Source: Synergistaceae bacterium
GTDB taxonomy: Bacteria > Synergistota > Synergistia > Synergistales > Aminobacteriaceae
Assembly: GCA_017448795.1 (NCBI GenBank)
Contig: JAFSKV010000079.1
Coordinates: forward strand, 1 to 42,345
DNA: 42,345 nucleotides
Reading direction: 5' to 3'
Both the position numbers and the translations under genes were made by a program. The notes below the pieces were generated by a model that was not told where the DNA came from, did not search any database, and saw only the letters and a list, made by a program, of their open reading frames with translations. Positions 34,225 to 42,345 of this stretch are shown here, piece after piece; the first letter of the stretch is position 1, and each line of letters opens with the position of its first letter.

Positions 34225-35295
34225 TCATTTCACTAGTCTTACCATTGCGTCGGGTATTTCGTTGAGCGGCAGAATCTCGTCAACAATCCCTGCGTCAGCG
34301 GCGGCTTTGGGCATTCCGTAGACAACACATGTCTTCTGGCTTTCCGCCAAAACGTAAGCACCCCGCCTCTTGAGCGCAATAGCTCCGTCAGTGCCGTCCC
34401 TGCCCATTCCCGTAAGTATCACGCAGAGTACATTTCCGCCGTATTCGTCCGCGACGCTCAGGAACATGATATTTGCCGCCGGTTTCACGGACAATACAGG
34501 GGGAGCGTCAGACAGTCCGCAGACCGCTGTACCTGCCCTGCGCCTGACTATGAGGTGGCTTCCTCCGGGAGCGATAACAGCCCGGCCAGGCTTGAGCGAG
34601 AGTCCTTCAAAGCCTTCGACAACCTCAATCTGTGATGCCTCGTTGAGCCTCTTGGCGAATGAGCCTGTGAACTCTTTGGGCATGTGCTGGGTTATGACGA
34701 TCGGAACGGGGAATTTCTTGGGGAGCTTGGGGAGCAGTTCGCTTAATGCCATAGGCCCGCCTGTTGATGACGCTATCGCCACAATGTCGCGCCGTCCCAT
34801 GCTGACAGGGGGAGTCATTCGGCGGAACTCGGAGGCTTTCGCGCCTGCCTGAGATGCTCCGAAAATCCCGCCTCTTGGCCTGACTTTGGCGGTTGACGCT
34901 GCTATTATCTTGTCGATTATCTCGCGGCCTATGTCCTTTATGTTGAGTGAGATAGACCCGGAAGGCTTCCCGATAAAGTCAACACAGCCCAGCGCAAGAG
35001 CCTTAAGGGTTGTTTCCGCGCCTTCCTGTGTCATTGTGCTTACCATTATTACGGGCATGGGGTTAGTCTTCATGATTTCGTCGAGTGCTTGAAGGCCGTC
35101 CATAACGGGCATCTCAACATCCATTGTAACTATGTCGGGATTCAGTGCCTTGATCTGGGCGAGTGCGTCGCGTCCGTCCCTAGCTGTTCCTGCAACTTCG
35201 AGCCTAGGATCTGTCCTGATTATGTCGCTGATGAACTGCCTCATCAATGCGCTGTCATCTACCACGAGTACCCTTATCCTACCTTTTGGGGGCAT
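34225..35295 (-). CDS. cheB: Chemotaxis protein-glutamate methylesterase CheB
   Basis: A 356-residue response regulator with methylesterase output, which removes methyl groups from receptors and can deamidate glutamines. The receiver domain has LVVDDSALMRQ (acid pocket), phosphoacceptor Asp in IVTMDVEMPVMDG (about 59), and VSTMTQEGAE. The catalytic domain has Ser in IASSTGGPMAL, His in ITQHMPKEFT and Asp in LTGMGRDGTDG. Full length. AAGGAGG lies 11 bases before the ATG. With CheD also present, two enzymes for receptor deamidation are encoded side by side. Confidence 0.97.
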   Translation of the reverse strand: MPPKGRIRVLVVDDSALMRQFISDIIRTDPRLEVAGTARDGRDALAQIKALNPDIVTMDVEMPVMDGLQALDEIMKTNPMPVIMVSTMTQEGAETTLKALALGCVDFIGKPSGSISLNIKDIGREIIDKIIAASTAKVRPRGGIFGASQAGAKASEFRRMTPPVSMGRRDIVAIASSTGGPMALSELLPKLPKKFPVPIVITQHMPKEFTGSFAKRLNEASQIEVVEGFEGLSLKPGRAVIAPGGSHLIVRRRAGTAVCGLSDAPPVLSVKPAANIMFLSVADEYGGNVLCVILTGMGRDGTDGAIALKRRGAYVLAESQKTCVVYGMPKAAADAGIVDEILPLNEIPDAMVRLVK

Positions 35296-35354
35296 TTAGT
35301 GTGTGTCCTCCTTTCCTTAAACGCACGAATAATTATAGCTTTATATTCAGATTT

Positions 35355-36356
35355 TCACGCGCCCTGTTTCTTGTCGCTGAACAGCGTTTGGGCAAGCCTC
35401 GAAAGAAATCCGCGCATACCTTTCTTCTTCTTGGGCGGGATTTCCTCGTGTTCTATCTTTGTTCCCTCACAGAGTCTCAGCAAGTCTCCCGCAAGATTCC
35501 TGACGCATATTCCGGCGTTGGAGTCAGGGTCTGAACGGTAGAATATCCGGCAGTTCTTCACGGAGCGTTCTATGACATCATCCTTCAGGACGTAGCCGAG
35601 ATACATGGGTGCGTTCCCAAGAAACTGCATAGAGGCAAGCCGGATTCTCTCCGCCACTTCCTGGGCCTCGCGGCTTGAGCTTGCCATATTCACCACGAGC
35701 ATAAGGCCTGTGGCGGCATCTTGGCTGTCCTGCCACGCGGCGGCACCTAGGGACTTTATGACACCGTAAGCGTCCCGTATGCTTGTAGGCTCAGGCGTGG
35801 TTATAAGGAGGGTCATCTCTGACGCGTAAGCAAAAGACAGCGCGCCCTTGTGTATTCCTGCCCCTGCGTCCATGATGAGATAGTCCGCCATGTCCTCAAG
35901 CTCAGACAACGCGCCGAAAAGCCTCTCCATAGCGTATTCGTCAAGGTCAGCAATCTCCTTTATCCCGTAACCGCCCGGCAGCAGGCTCACAGCTCCGTTG
36001 AGATTCGTAGCGCGCTCTGATGTCTTGAAGTGAACCAGAATCTCGTTGAGAGTGCGCGAGCCTTCTATGAGATGGGCTATGTTGTAGCGGGCATTCCTCA
36101 CACCGCATAGTATATCGAGATTGGCCAGCCCTAAATCAGCGTCAATGAGGACGACTCTTTTCCCGAAATCCGCAAGCGCGAAGGACAATGCCGCGGCGAT
36201 ATTGCTTTTGCCGACCCCTCCTTTCCCGCTCAGAACCGAAAGGGTATGCAGTCTGGGTGCGGTTGTCTCAGCTTTCTTCTTTTCTCTGTTGTCTGTTACC
36301 ATTCGCCTCAGTTCTCCAGCCTGGTCAAGATTGTAGCCTTCATGATAGCGGGACAT
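35355..36356 (-). CDS. flhG: MinD/ParA-type ATPase FlhG (YlxH)
   Basis: A 333-residue ATPase controlling flagellar number and placement, working with FlhF. The deviant Walker A SGKGGVGKSNIAAAL is near residues 43-57, followed by VLIDADLGLANLDILCG, YLIMDAGAGIHKGAL and TTPEPTSIRDAYGVIKSL. An N-terminal DQAGELRRMV segment matches the FlhF-activating DQAxxLR motif. The C-terminus ends in a basic tail with KKKKG. The gene starts four bases after flhF stops. Confidence 0.95.
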   Translation of the reverse strand: MSRYHEGYNLDQAGELRRMVTDNREKKKAETTAPRLHTLSVLSGKGGVGKSNIAAALSFALADFGKRVVLIDADLGLANLDILCGVRNARYNIAHLIEGSRTLNEILVHFKTSERATNLNGAVSLLPGGYGIKEIADLDEYAMERLFGALSELEDMADYLIMDAGAGIHKGALSFAYASEMTLLITTPEPTSIRDAYGVIKSLGAAAWQDSQDAATGLMLVVNMASSSREAQEVAERIRLASMQFLGNAPMYLGYVLKDDVIERSVKNCRIFYRSDPDSNAGICVRNLAGDLLRLCEGTKIEHEEIPPKKKKGMRGFLSRLAQTLFSDKKQGA

Positions 36357-36359
36357 AGC

Positions 36360-37823
36360 CTAACGCTTCCGTTCTTCTTCGGGCTTCATGAGGAAATCCG
36401 CTATCCTCGCGCCTGAAGCCGTCTCAATATCCTTTGGGACGTTCTGCCCCACTGTCAGAAAAGACATAGGACAGCCCATTACCTGATGAATGTTGAAGAT
36501 TGATCCGTAGCTCACTGTCTCGTCAAGTTTCGTGAAAAGAAGGTGTGTTACTGGTATGTTGGGGATATGTTCCACAACGTCGAGCATGTCCTTGTACTTC
36601 ATGTTTGCCGCCAGAACAAGATGGACAGCATCCGGCATGAATGAATTGTAGATGCTCTCGAAAAGCTCCATGTTCTTTTTGTCGCGCTGTGAACGCCCGG
36701 CTGTATCAAGAAGGATAATGTCAGCGTTCTCGTGCTCGTCAACAACTCCCTGTATCGCTGAGATGTCAAATATAATCTCGATGGGAACGCCCAGAATCTT
36801 GGCGTAAGTCTTGAGCTGTTCAACGGCGGCTATCCTGTAAGTGTCAGCAGTCAGCAACAACACGCGTTTATGTTCCCACAGTGCTTTGATGGCGGCGAGC
36901 TTGGCTATTGTGGTGGTCTTGCCGACTCCTGTGGGGCCTAAGAGCATGACCTTGCGCCCTCCTGCCGCGTCTCCTCCGTTGTCGCCCGCGCATTCTATCT
37001 GTGTCGCAAGCCATTTCGTGAACGGGAGCTTCTTTGTCTTGTCCTTGCGGCTGGCTATAGTGTAATCGGCCATGAGCTTGCGTATATATTTCTCGTCGAC
37101 ATCAGACGCTCTCAGCCTGCCTTCGACTCCCGCGTCATCGCCCGTAAGCTGGTGCATCCCCGCCTGGAACGGGGGCTGGGCCTGGGGGCGCTGGATTGCT
37201 GTTGCGACTCCGTTCTCGACCGCCGTCAAACGCTGTAGCAGCACGTCTATTCTGTCCGCCAAAGCTCCGACCTGATCCTTGAGGATTCTTGCGTCATCGT
37301 TGGACATGGCCGGGGGAGCAGGTGGCTGCTGTGATTGCTGAGGCGGCATTACGGGCGCGGGCTGAACAGGGGGCGTAACGGGGGTCGGCCTTGTGGTGAG
37401 TCCGTATGCATTGCGGAGGCCTTCGGGGGAAATCCTCACGTTGTCGGAAGGAAGACGGTAACCTTCCTCGCCTAGTTCTGACGACGGGAGGGGAGGGGCT
37501 GACGGCGACATACTTCCGCGCTCCTTGAACTCCATCAATTTCTGGAAGGCAATCAAGTTTTCCCGGCGGGTATCCTCGTCCATTGTTGACGCTGAGGACG
37601 CTACACTTGTTGTGCGGGATTTGAGGGCCGGCTTGGGGTCGTCATCCTCAAGAATCCCGGCTGTAACCTTCAGCACTGACCGCTGAAACAGTCCAAGCAC
37701 TCCGCCTTCTTTCACCATCTGCGTTGAGAGGATGACAGCGTCCCGGCCTAACCTTTCAGCCGCAAGCCTCAAAGCCTCCGCGTCATCCTTAGCTGTAAAT
37801 GTAATCTGATTCGTAACCCTCAT
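36360..37823 (-). CDS. flhF: Flagellar SRP-like GTPase FlhF
   Basis: A 487-residue SRP-family GTPase that recruits flagellar parts and sets assembly place. The basic N-terminal B domain (FTAKDDAEALRLAAERLGRDAVILSTQ) is followed by a Pro/Gln-rich disordered linker (about 125-190), an N domain, and the G domain with GPTGVGKTTTIAKLAA, TADTYRIAAVEQLKTYA, LLDTAGRSQRDK and LFTKLDETVSYG. It lies directly downstream of flhA with no gap and upstream of flhG, the usual trio. Confidence 0.97.
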   Translation of the reverse strand: MRVTNQITFTAKDDAEALRLAAERLGRDAVILSTQMVKEGGVLGLFQRSVLKVTAGILEDDDPKPALKSRTTSVASSASTMDEDTRRENLIAFQKLMEFKERGSMSPSAPPLPSSELGEEGYRLPSDNVRISPEGLRNAYGLTTRPTPVTPPVQPAPVMPPQQSQQPPAPPAMSNDDARILKDQVGALADRIDVLLQRLTAVENGVATAIQRPQAQPPFQAGMHQLTGDDAGVEGRLRASDVDEKYIRKLMADYTIASRKDKTKKLPFTKWLATQIECAGDNGGDAAGGRKVMLLGPTGVGKTTTIAKLAAIKALWEHKRVLLLTADTYRIAAVEQLKTYAKILGVPIEIIFDISAIQGVVDEHENADIILLDTAGRSQRDKKNMELFESIYNSFMPDAVHLVLAANMKYKDMLDVVEHIPNIPVTHLLFTKLDETVSYGSIFNIHQVMGCPMSFLTVGQNVPKDIETASGARIADFLMKPEEERKR

Positions 37824-39986
37824 TTATTCCACCATTCCAACGGTCTTGACCTGAACGCCGCGCACAATCTCGTTGTAGGACACGACAAATATATTCGTGA
37901 TTGACCCCTCTATGAGCCTGCGGACAATCAGCCTCACATCAGGGTGGACGAGCAGGACAGGCGGAAGGTTCTTCACTATCATCTCATCCATTGCCCGCGA
38001 AATCGCCGAAATCATCCTCTGCACCTCCCTGGGGTCAAGGTTGAGCTGCCATCCGCGAGTCAAATCACCGTCAACCCCGGCCATGATCTTTTGCTCCCAG
38101 TTTGGCGACAACGTGGCGGCTGTGATTACTCCGTCCGGGCCCTGTATCTTGAGCGATATTAACCGGGACAATGACTCTCTTGCGCGCTCAGTGAGGAAGT
38201 CGACGCTCCGGGACATTTTCCCGAAATCGGCCAGTGCCTCGAATATCGTAACAAGGTCGCGTATCGGTATCTGCTCGCGTATGAGGTTCTGCAGCACCTT
38301 CTGTATCTCACCGAGCGACAATGACGCAAGCAGCTCATCTATTACAGCGGGGGCAGTCTCCTTGACCATGTCGGTCAGCTTCTGGACTTCTTGGCGTGTG
38401 AGCAACTCTGCGCCGTTCTTCTTGATGACTTCCGACAGGTGGGTCGCGAGGACTGAAGGAGCGTCAACCACCGTGTAGCCCATAGCCTCGGCCTTGTCGC
38501 GCAAATCGGGGGAAATCCACAATGCCGGGAGTCCGAAGGCGGGCTCTTTCGTTGGGACTCCGATAAGGTCTTCCTCGGCGGCTCCCGTGTTCATGGCTAG
38601 GTAGTGGTCGGGCAGCAATTCACCGCGCCCGGCTTCTGCACCTTTGACACGCAAAATATATTCAGTCGGCTTAATCTGTATGTTGTCGCGTATCCTTATG
38701 GGAGGCACTACTATACCCATCTCAAGGGCCATCTGCTTGCGTATTGTGCCGATTCTGTCGAGCATGTCGCCGCCCTGTCCCGGGTCAATCAGCGGGATAA
38801 TCGCGTACCCTATTTCTGCCTCCATAGGCTCAACGGTCAGGAGCTTCATCACGTCTTCGGGTGAAACCGGCTCGGCTTTGGGCACTTCCTGCTGACCTGC
38901 CGGGGCTTGCGCTCCGGGAGCACCGGGCTGGCCTGCGGGGGCTTGGGCTCCGGGCACTGAGGCGGCCTGCTCCTCGGCGGCGATTTCCTGCATGGCCGCT
39001 TCACGGCTCACAGTGTAACCAAGAAAACCCGTCAGAATTGCGAGGCTCACGAACGGCACAGTAGGCAGTCCGGGAATGAGTCCCATCGACAAAAGCATAC
39101 CTGACGCGATATAGAGGGGGCGGGGATATTTGGTGAACGAGTTGATGAGGTCGGGGCCTAACTCCGAGCTTGCCGCCGCGCGTGTAACGATAACGCCCAT
39201 AGCTGTTGACATGAGCAGTGCCGGAATCTGCCCCACGAGTCCGTCGCCGACCGTCAAGAGGCTGTAATGACCCGCCGCCTGTGCTGCGTCCATCCCCCTC
39301 ATGAAGATGCCTATGCTGAGTCCGCCGACTATGTTTATCGTTGTGATGATGAGTCCGGCTATTGCGTCGCCTTTCACGAACTTGCTGGCACCGTCCATAG
39401 CCCCGTAAAAATCTGCCTCGCGCTGTATGTCCTGCCTTCGCTGCTTTGCTCCCTGCTCATCGATTAGGCCTGAGTTCAGGTCAGCGTCAATCGACATCTG
39501 CTTTCCTGGCATTGCGTCCAGCGTGAATCTTGCGGCGACCTCAGCGACTCTTTCCGCGCCCTTGGTGATGACGAGCATCTGTATGATGACGAGAATCAGG
39601 AACATGATGATACCGACAACATAATTTCCGCCGACAACGAAATTCCCGAAAGCGTTAATCAGCTCGCCCGCGTTCCCGTAAAGCAGTATGAGCCTCGTTG
39701 TTGAGACGTTGAGGGACAGACGGAACAGTGTCGAAATCAGAAGGAGTGTCGGGAAAATGGACAGGTCTAGTGCCCGCTTCACATAGAACGTAACCAGAAG
39801 AGTAACGACCCCCAATGTGATATTCATTGAGAGCAAAATATCTATGAGCCACGTGGGAAGAGGTACGACCATCATAATGATGATAAGCACCATAAGCAGA
39901 GCCACGCCAATATCGGAATAGCTCTGCACCTTTTTGCGCATGGAAGGAATTGCCGCGCCCGCAGCTTCTGGCAATGTGAAACTCAT
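37824..39986 (-). CDS. flhA: Flagellar type III export protein FlhA
   Basis: A membrane protein of the flagellar export gate, about 720 residues from the start used. About eight membrane helices (VALLMVLIIIMMVVPLPTWL onward) contain the FHIPEP-type cytoplasmic loop MPGKQMSIDADLNSGLIDEQGAKQRRQ; the C-terminal cytoplasmic half includes the SD domains with VVDAPSVLATHLSEVIKK and PVLLVHPDVRLIVRRL. An Ala/Pro/Gly/Gln-rich segment of about 40 residues separates the two halves. The open frame reaches 40166, but ATG 39986 lies 30 bases after a possible -10 and ATG 39941 is the other choice. First gene of the operon. Confidence 0.96.
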   Translation of the reverse strand: MSFTLPEAAGAAIPSMRKKVQSYSDIGVALLMVLIIIMMVVPLPTWLIDILLSMNITLGVVTLLVTFYVKRALDLSIFPTLLLISTLFRLSLNVSTTRLILLYGNAGELINAFGNFVVGGNYVVGIIMFLILVIIQMLVITKGAERVAEVAARFTLDAMPGKQMSIDADLNSGLIDEQGAKQRRQDIQREADFYGAMDGASKFVKGDAIAGLIITTINIVGGLSIGIFMRGMDAAQAAGHYSLLTVGDGLVGQIPALLMSTAMGVIVTRAAASSELGPDLINSFTKYPRPLYIASGMLLSMGLIPGLPTVPFVSLAILTGFLGYTVSREAAMQEIAAEEQAASVPGAQAPAGQPGAPGAQAPAGQQEVPKAEPVSPEDVMKLLTVEPMEAEIGYAIIPLIDPGQGGDMLDRIGTIRKQMALEMGIVVPPIRIRDNIQIKPTEYILRVKGAEAGRGELLPDHYLAMNTGAAEEDLIGVPTKEPAFGLPALWISPDLRDKAEAMGYTVVDAPSVLATHLSEVIKKNGAELLTRQEVQKLTDMVKETAPAVIDELLASLSLGEIQKVLQNLIREQIPIRDLVTIFEALADFGKMSRSVDFLTERARESLSRLISLKIQGPDGVITAATLSPNWEQKIMAGVDGDLTRGWQLNLDPREVQRMISAISRAMDEMIVKNLPPVLLVHPDVRLIVRRLIEGSITNIFVVSYNEIVRGVQVKTVGMVE

Positions 39987-40015
39987 CCCTTTACTGTCTG
40001 GAAAATTTGACCAGT

Positions 40016-40021
40016 ATTTTA
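40016..40021 (-). promoter_or_regulatory. Possible -10 element of the flhA operon
   Basis: Minus-strand TGTAAAAT, about 30 bases before ATG 39986. Weak support; no -35 and no clear sigma-28 or sigma-54 motif seen. Confidence 0.25.
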
Positions 40022-40045
40022 CACGAAAAGGGAGAAAACAGAAAA

Positions 40046-40186
40046 CCCCGCAAAATCCCGCACCAATCACAGAGAAATTCACACGCAAAGAACGCGCCAT
40101 CCCCCGCGAAAATCCCCCGTCAAGTCCCGCACATGCCGCAAAGGAATCTTCACGCAAGGAACGCACTTATCCCCGCGAAATTCCGG
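40046..40186 (+). repeat. Imperfect direct repeats upstream of a secreted-protein gene
   Basis: CCCCGC(G)AAAATCC occurs at 40046, 40102 and, with one change, 40171. Around the last two, 56-base blocks beginning at 40061 and 40130 match at about two thirds of positions, sharing CACGCAA-GAACGC and CCCCGCGAAA. They fill the space between flhA and the divergent gene. Confidence 0.55.
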
Positions 40187-40192
40187 CACTGC

Positions 40193-40198
40193 TATAAT
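40193..40198 (+). promoter_or_regulatory. Extended -10 promoter of the small exported protein gene
   Basis: TGCTATAAT (TG, one base, TATAAT), 36 bases before the ATG at 40235, directly after the third direct repeat. Confidence 0.6.
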
Positions 40199-40234
40199 TT
40201 CCTCATCCACAAAATCACAAGGAGGACTCACATC

Positions 40235-40828
40235 ATGAGACGCAAAACTTTCACCGCCCTTCTCATTCTCGCGCTGGCACTTCTCACCATCAACGCCGCC
40301 AAGAAGAACGATGAAATCCACCGCATGGGAATCTTCATCAGCAACTTCACCGAGCAGGGCATGTTCGAGATTGACATCAACAGCATCGGCAACGCTGACC
40401 TGGTGAGATTCGGCATAGCCCACAACGTCATCAACAACCCGAAATCCACCGTCAGGAAATGCGCCCTGCCTGACTGCGAATACGGCCCCTCACTCATGTC
40501 AGGGTCATCAGTCGCCCAGAGCGTGAGGAAATACTTTGACCTCGACGTGAGCAACAGGACGGTAACAGGACAGCCCGAAGCGATTTATGACGGGGACAAC
40601 TACCATTTTGACGCGAGGCAGTGGAAGGACGACACGGTGTATTACGCTGAGGTTCAGGACGTGAGGCGCGAGAAGGGGCTCGTTCACATGGAAGGCGAGC
40701 TCTACAATGTCAACAAGAAATCTGACCGCCCGGCATATTTCACGGCGATTGCGAGACCCTACAAGTGGCAGGGAAAAAATACTTGGTCTATATTGAGATT
40801 GAGTGTGGAATGGAAGGAAGGGGAATAA
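40235..40828 (+). CDS. Small exported protein of unknown function
   Basis: A 197-residue protein with a signal peptide (MRRKTFTALLILALALLTINAA). AAGGAGG ten bases before ATG 40235 and a promoter upstream set the start; the open frame back to 40007 runs through repeats and is rejected. The mature part starts KKNDEIHRMGIFISNFTEQGM and contains VQDVRREKGLVHMEGELYNVN and a final WSILRLSVEWKEGE, giving an impression of a compact beta-rich periplasmic protein. Two Cys (CALPDCEYGPS) could form a disulfide. I do not recognise the family. It is divergent from the flagellar operon and has its own promoter. Confidence 0.72.
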   Translation: MRRKTFTALLILALALLTINAAKKNDEIHRMGIFISNFTEQGMFEIDINSIGNADLVRFGIAHNVINNPKSTVRKCALPDCEYGPSLMSGSSVAQSVRKYFDLDVSNRTVTGQPEAIYDGDNYHFDARQWKDDTVYYAEVQDVRREKGLVHMEGELYNVNKKSDRPAYFTAIARPYKWQGKNTWSILRLSVEWKEGE

Positions 40829-40929
40829 GTGAGTGGGCAATACTGATACCGAATAGAATACACAAAGCCTTGCTGTACAGGAATTTTGCTGAATTATTCC
40901 GCGTCATTCTTGTACGGTTCTTTGTACGG

Positions 40930-41778
40930 TCATGCGCTTAGTTTGTCATCTATCATCCTGTAAACCAGAGCCGTGATTATGTCATTCTTGCCAGCGTACT
41001 TATGAACGCTCACGCCGACATATTCCGCAAATTTTCTCAGCTCTACGGCTGTAAGCCTCAGCTTTTCCAGCGAACGAAACGCATTCTTCACTGACTTGCA
41101 ACCGTAAAGCTGAGTCCTCCATTCCGCGAACGTTTCACATGTTATGCGCTTGGGCTTCCTAACCGAGCATGCCTTGAACGTTTTGCTGAAATCCTCCAGA
41201 GCTCCATAATTTCGCAGGGCTTCTTCCTGTAATCTTTCGTAGATGAGCTGAGTTGCTATACAGTCTCCGATTGCCCTGTGCCTGCCTTCAACTTCCAGCC
41301 CGAAATGCTCAAGCACCGAGTCAATATCACGCGAAGGCAATTCCGCGCAAAGCCTCCGGGAGATTCTCAGAACATCAATAAAATTATTGGTCAGCGGGCG
41401 TTTCAGGTGCTTCATGAAGCTGTCATACAGAAAATTAACGTCAAAGCTCACGTTGTAGCCAACTATCACGCTGTCGCCGAGAAAGTCCGCGAAACCTTTT
41501 ATTGCGCTGGACGTTCGGGGTGCGTCAGAAAGCATTTCATTTGTGATCCCGGTCAAGCCCACAATAAATTCGTCAACAAACACACCATCACGGCGCGGAG
41601 GCTGTATCAACGTCTGAAATTGCCCGGCGGGTTTGCCCCCTGAATATTTCACCGCTCCGATCTCTATTATGTCGCTGTCATACAGACCAAGCCCGGTAGT
41701 TTCTATGTCCACAAGGCAGTAATCAGACGGGAAGTCTACATAGCTTAGGCCGCGAAATTCACGGATTACTTCAGCCAT
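40930..41778 (-). CDS. DnaQ-like 3'-5' exonuclease (DEDDh family)
   Basis: A 282-residue exonuclease. Exo I is VDIETTGL with Asp24 and Glu26; Exo II is VIVGYNVSFDVNFLYD; Exo III is EGRHRAIGDCIATQLIY with the His and Asp of the DEDDh class. This core (about 18-190) resembles the epsilon subunit or the exonuclease part of PolC. The C-terminal 90 residues (about 195-282, with ITCETFAEWRTQLYGCKS and VSVHKYAGKNDIITALVYRM) are an extra, helical part I do not recognise, so this may not be the replicative proofreader. The ATG overlaps the end of the upstream gene by 13 bases. Confidence 0.85.
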   Translation of the reverse strand: MAEVIREFRGLSYVDFPSDYCLVDIETTGLGLYDSDIIEIGAVKYSGGKPAGQFQTLIQPPRRDGVFVDEFIVGLTGITNEMLSDAPRTSSAIKGFADFLGDSVIVGYNVSFDVNFLYDSFMKHLKRPLTNNFIDVLRISRRLCAELPSRDIDSVLEHFGLEVEGRHRAIGDCIATQLIYERLQEEALRNYGALEDFSKTFKACSVRKPKRITCETFAEWRTQLYGCKSVKNAFRSLEKLRLTAVELRKFAEYVGVSVHKYAGKNDIITALVYRMIDDKLSA

Positions 41779-42345
41779 TCCACACCTGACAAGATTACTC
41801 CGTGTACCCAGTATGTGCAGTTTTTGCCGTCATTTATCTTCAGCAGGTATTTGCACAGGTCAACAGCATTCGCTTTGTCCCAGGGGATATTTTGAGCAAG
41901 CTCACGTTTCATAAACAGCTTGGTGATAATGTCCTCAGTGATATTCCCGCCATGACTCATTGGCATAGAACCATACAGGCGGAACTCATCAATCCCGCTG
42001 AGTTTTTCCGATGACAGTAATTTGGGCATCAGCTTGCACACACTTTGTAGACAATTGATGATAGTCATTGCATACGTGTTCGGCGAGTCAATACGCACCC
42101 TCATATCAAGCGCGGACGTTTTATCGGCCTGCGGAATTATTCTGACTGACACAACGCGCCCGGTCTGCAATGACTTGTCCAGACGCGCCCAGTCATTTTC
42201 AGCTCCCCACACATCGCGGATAATATCTTCGGCGGCTCGTTCGGGAGCGTCGGCTGAAGTTACGTACGGTGTATCATCGCTCCACCACCACGAATCAGCA
42301 CGAACACACCCGGCAAACACAAGAACACAGCAAAGCGCAAATCCG
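41766..42345 (-). CDS. Exported protein of unknown function, 5' end outside the window
   Basis: The frame is open to the window edge. The first visible residues GFALCCVLVFAGCVRADSW look like the hydrophobic core and cleavage region of a signal peptide, so the true start lies beyond 42345 and the in-frame GTG at 42320 is not it. Mature part: about 180 residues with DDTPYVTSADAPERAAEDIIRDVW and a central RVRIDSPNTYAMTIINCLQS. I do not recognise the family. A lipobox is doubtful (FAGC). It is coupled by overlap to the exonuclease gene downstream. Confidence 0.65.
   Translation of the reverse strand, partial: GFALCCVLVFAGCVRADSWWWSDDTPYVTSADAPERAAEDIIRDVWGAENDWARLDKSLQTGRVVSVRIIPQADKTSALDMRVRIDSPNTYAMTIINCLQSVCKLMPKLLSSEKLSGIDEFRLYGSMPMSHGGNITEDIITKLFMKRELAQNIPWDKANAVDLCKYLLKINDGKNCTYWVHGVILSGVEWLK

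Noticed and set aside
39987-40166. N-terminal extension of flhA
   Set aside because: The added residues do not resemble FlhA, run through the direct repeats and lie upstream of the likely promoter.
40046-40186. Possible CRISPR array
   Set aside because: Repeats are few, imperfect and unevenly spaced, and there are no cas genes nearby.
40007-40234. N-terminal extension of the small exported protein
   Set aside because: It is basic repeat-derived sequence; the signal peptide and ribosome site fix the start at 40235.

Overview
The window is a GC-rich bacterial chromosome segment, most likely from a gut or rumen Synergistota (Synergistaceae-like) genome. This is an inference from several things together: the flagellar/chemotaxis operon order flhA-flhF-flhG-cheB-cheA-cheC-cheD-fliA-fapA, a class II (B12-dependent) ribonucleotide reductase, a membrane pyrophosphatase, a WhiA-like regulator beside pgk-tpiA, and promoters with an extended -10 (TGnTATAAT) but no clear -35. 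No rRNA, tRNA, CRISPR or insertion sequence was found.

Layout. 91-3194 (minus): membrane pyrophosphatase hppA and an alpha/beta hydrolase. 3300-5881 (plus): a CGGC-domain protein, an NhaC-type antiporter and a small secreted zinc-finger-like protein. 12208-6025 (minus): a tightly packed operon of lytic transglycosylase, tilS, an SbcC-like coiled-coil protein without ATPase heads, and a GNAT acetyltransferase. 12323-17584 (plus): a surface-polysaccharide cluster of two paralogous undecaprenyl-phosphate sugar phosphotransferases followed by two paralogous pyruvyl-transferase-family proteins, each with its own promoter. 27881-17637 (minus): a frameshifted fucosyltransferase-like gene, an Mrr-fold protein that has lost its active site, a GT4 glycosyltransferase with a G14 tract, whiA, pgk, tpiA, a large secreted protein and nrdJ. 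39986-28156 (minus): the flagellar export/chemotaxis/sigma-28 operon. 40235-42345: a small secreted protein (plus), then a DnaQ-type exonuclease and an exported protein cut by the window edge (minus).

The most interesting theme is apparent phase variation of surface glycans. In the first sugar transferase, a 7-nt tandem repeat lies between the ATG and the conserved coding frame, and the present copy number puts the gene out of frame. In the first pyruvyl-transferase gene, three copies of GACAC do the same. The second member of each pair has no repeat and is in frame. The GT4 gene carries a G14 tract that is currently in frame and shares the same promoter-to-start geometry. The cluster may therefore switch between variants of the initiating sugar transferase and the pyruvyl-transferase-like enzyme. 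Two other unusual signals are the headless SbcC-like protein and an over-represented octamer, CATGGCCG, with at least 21 copies on the two strands in several reading frames.
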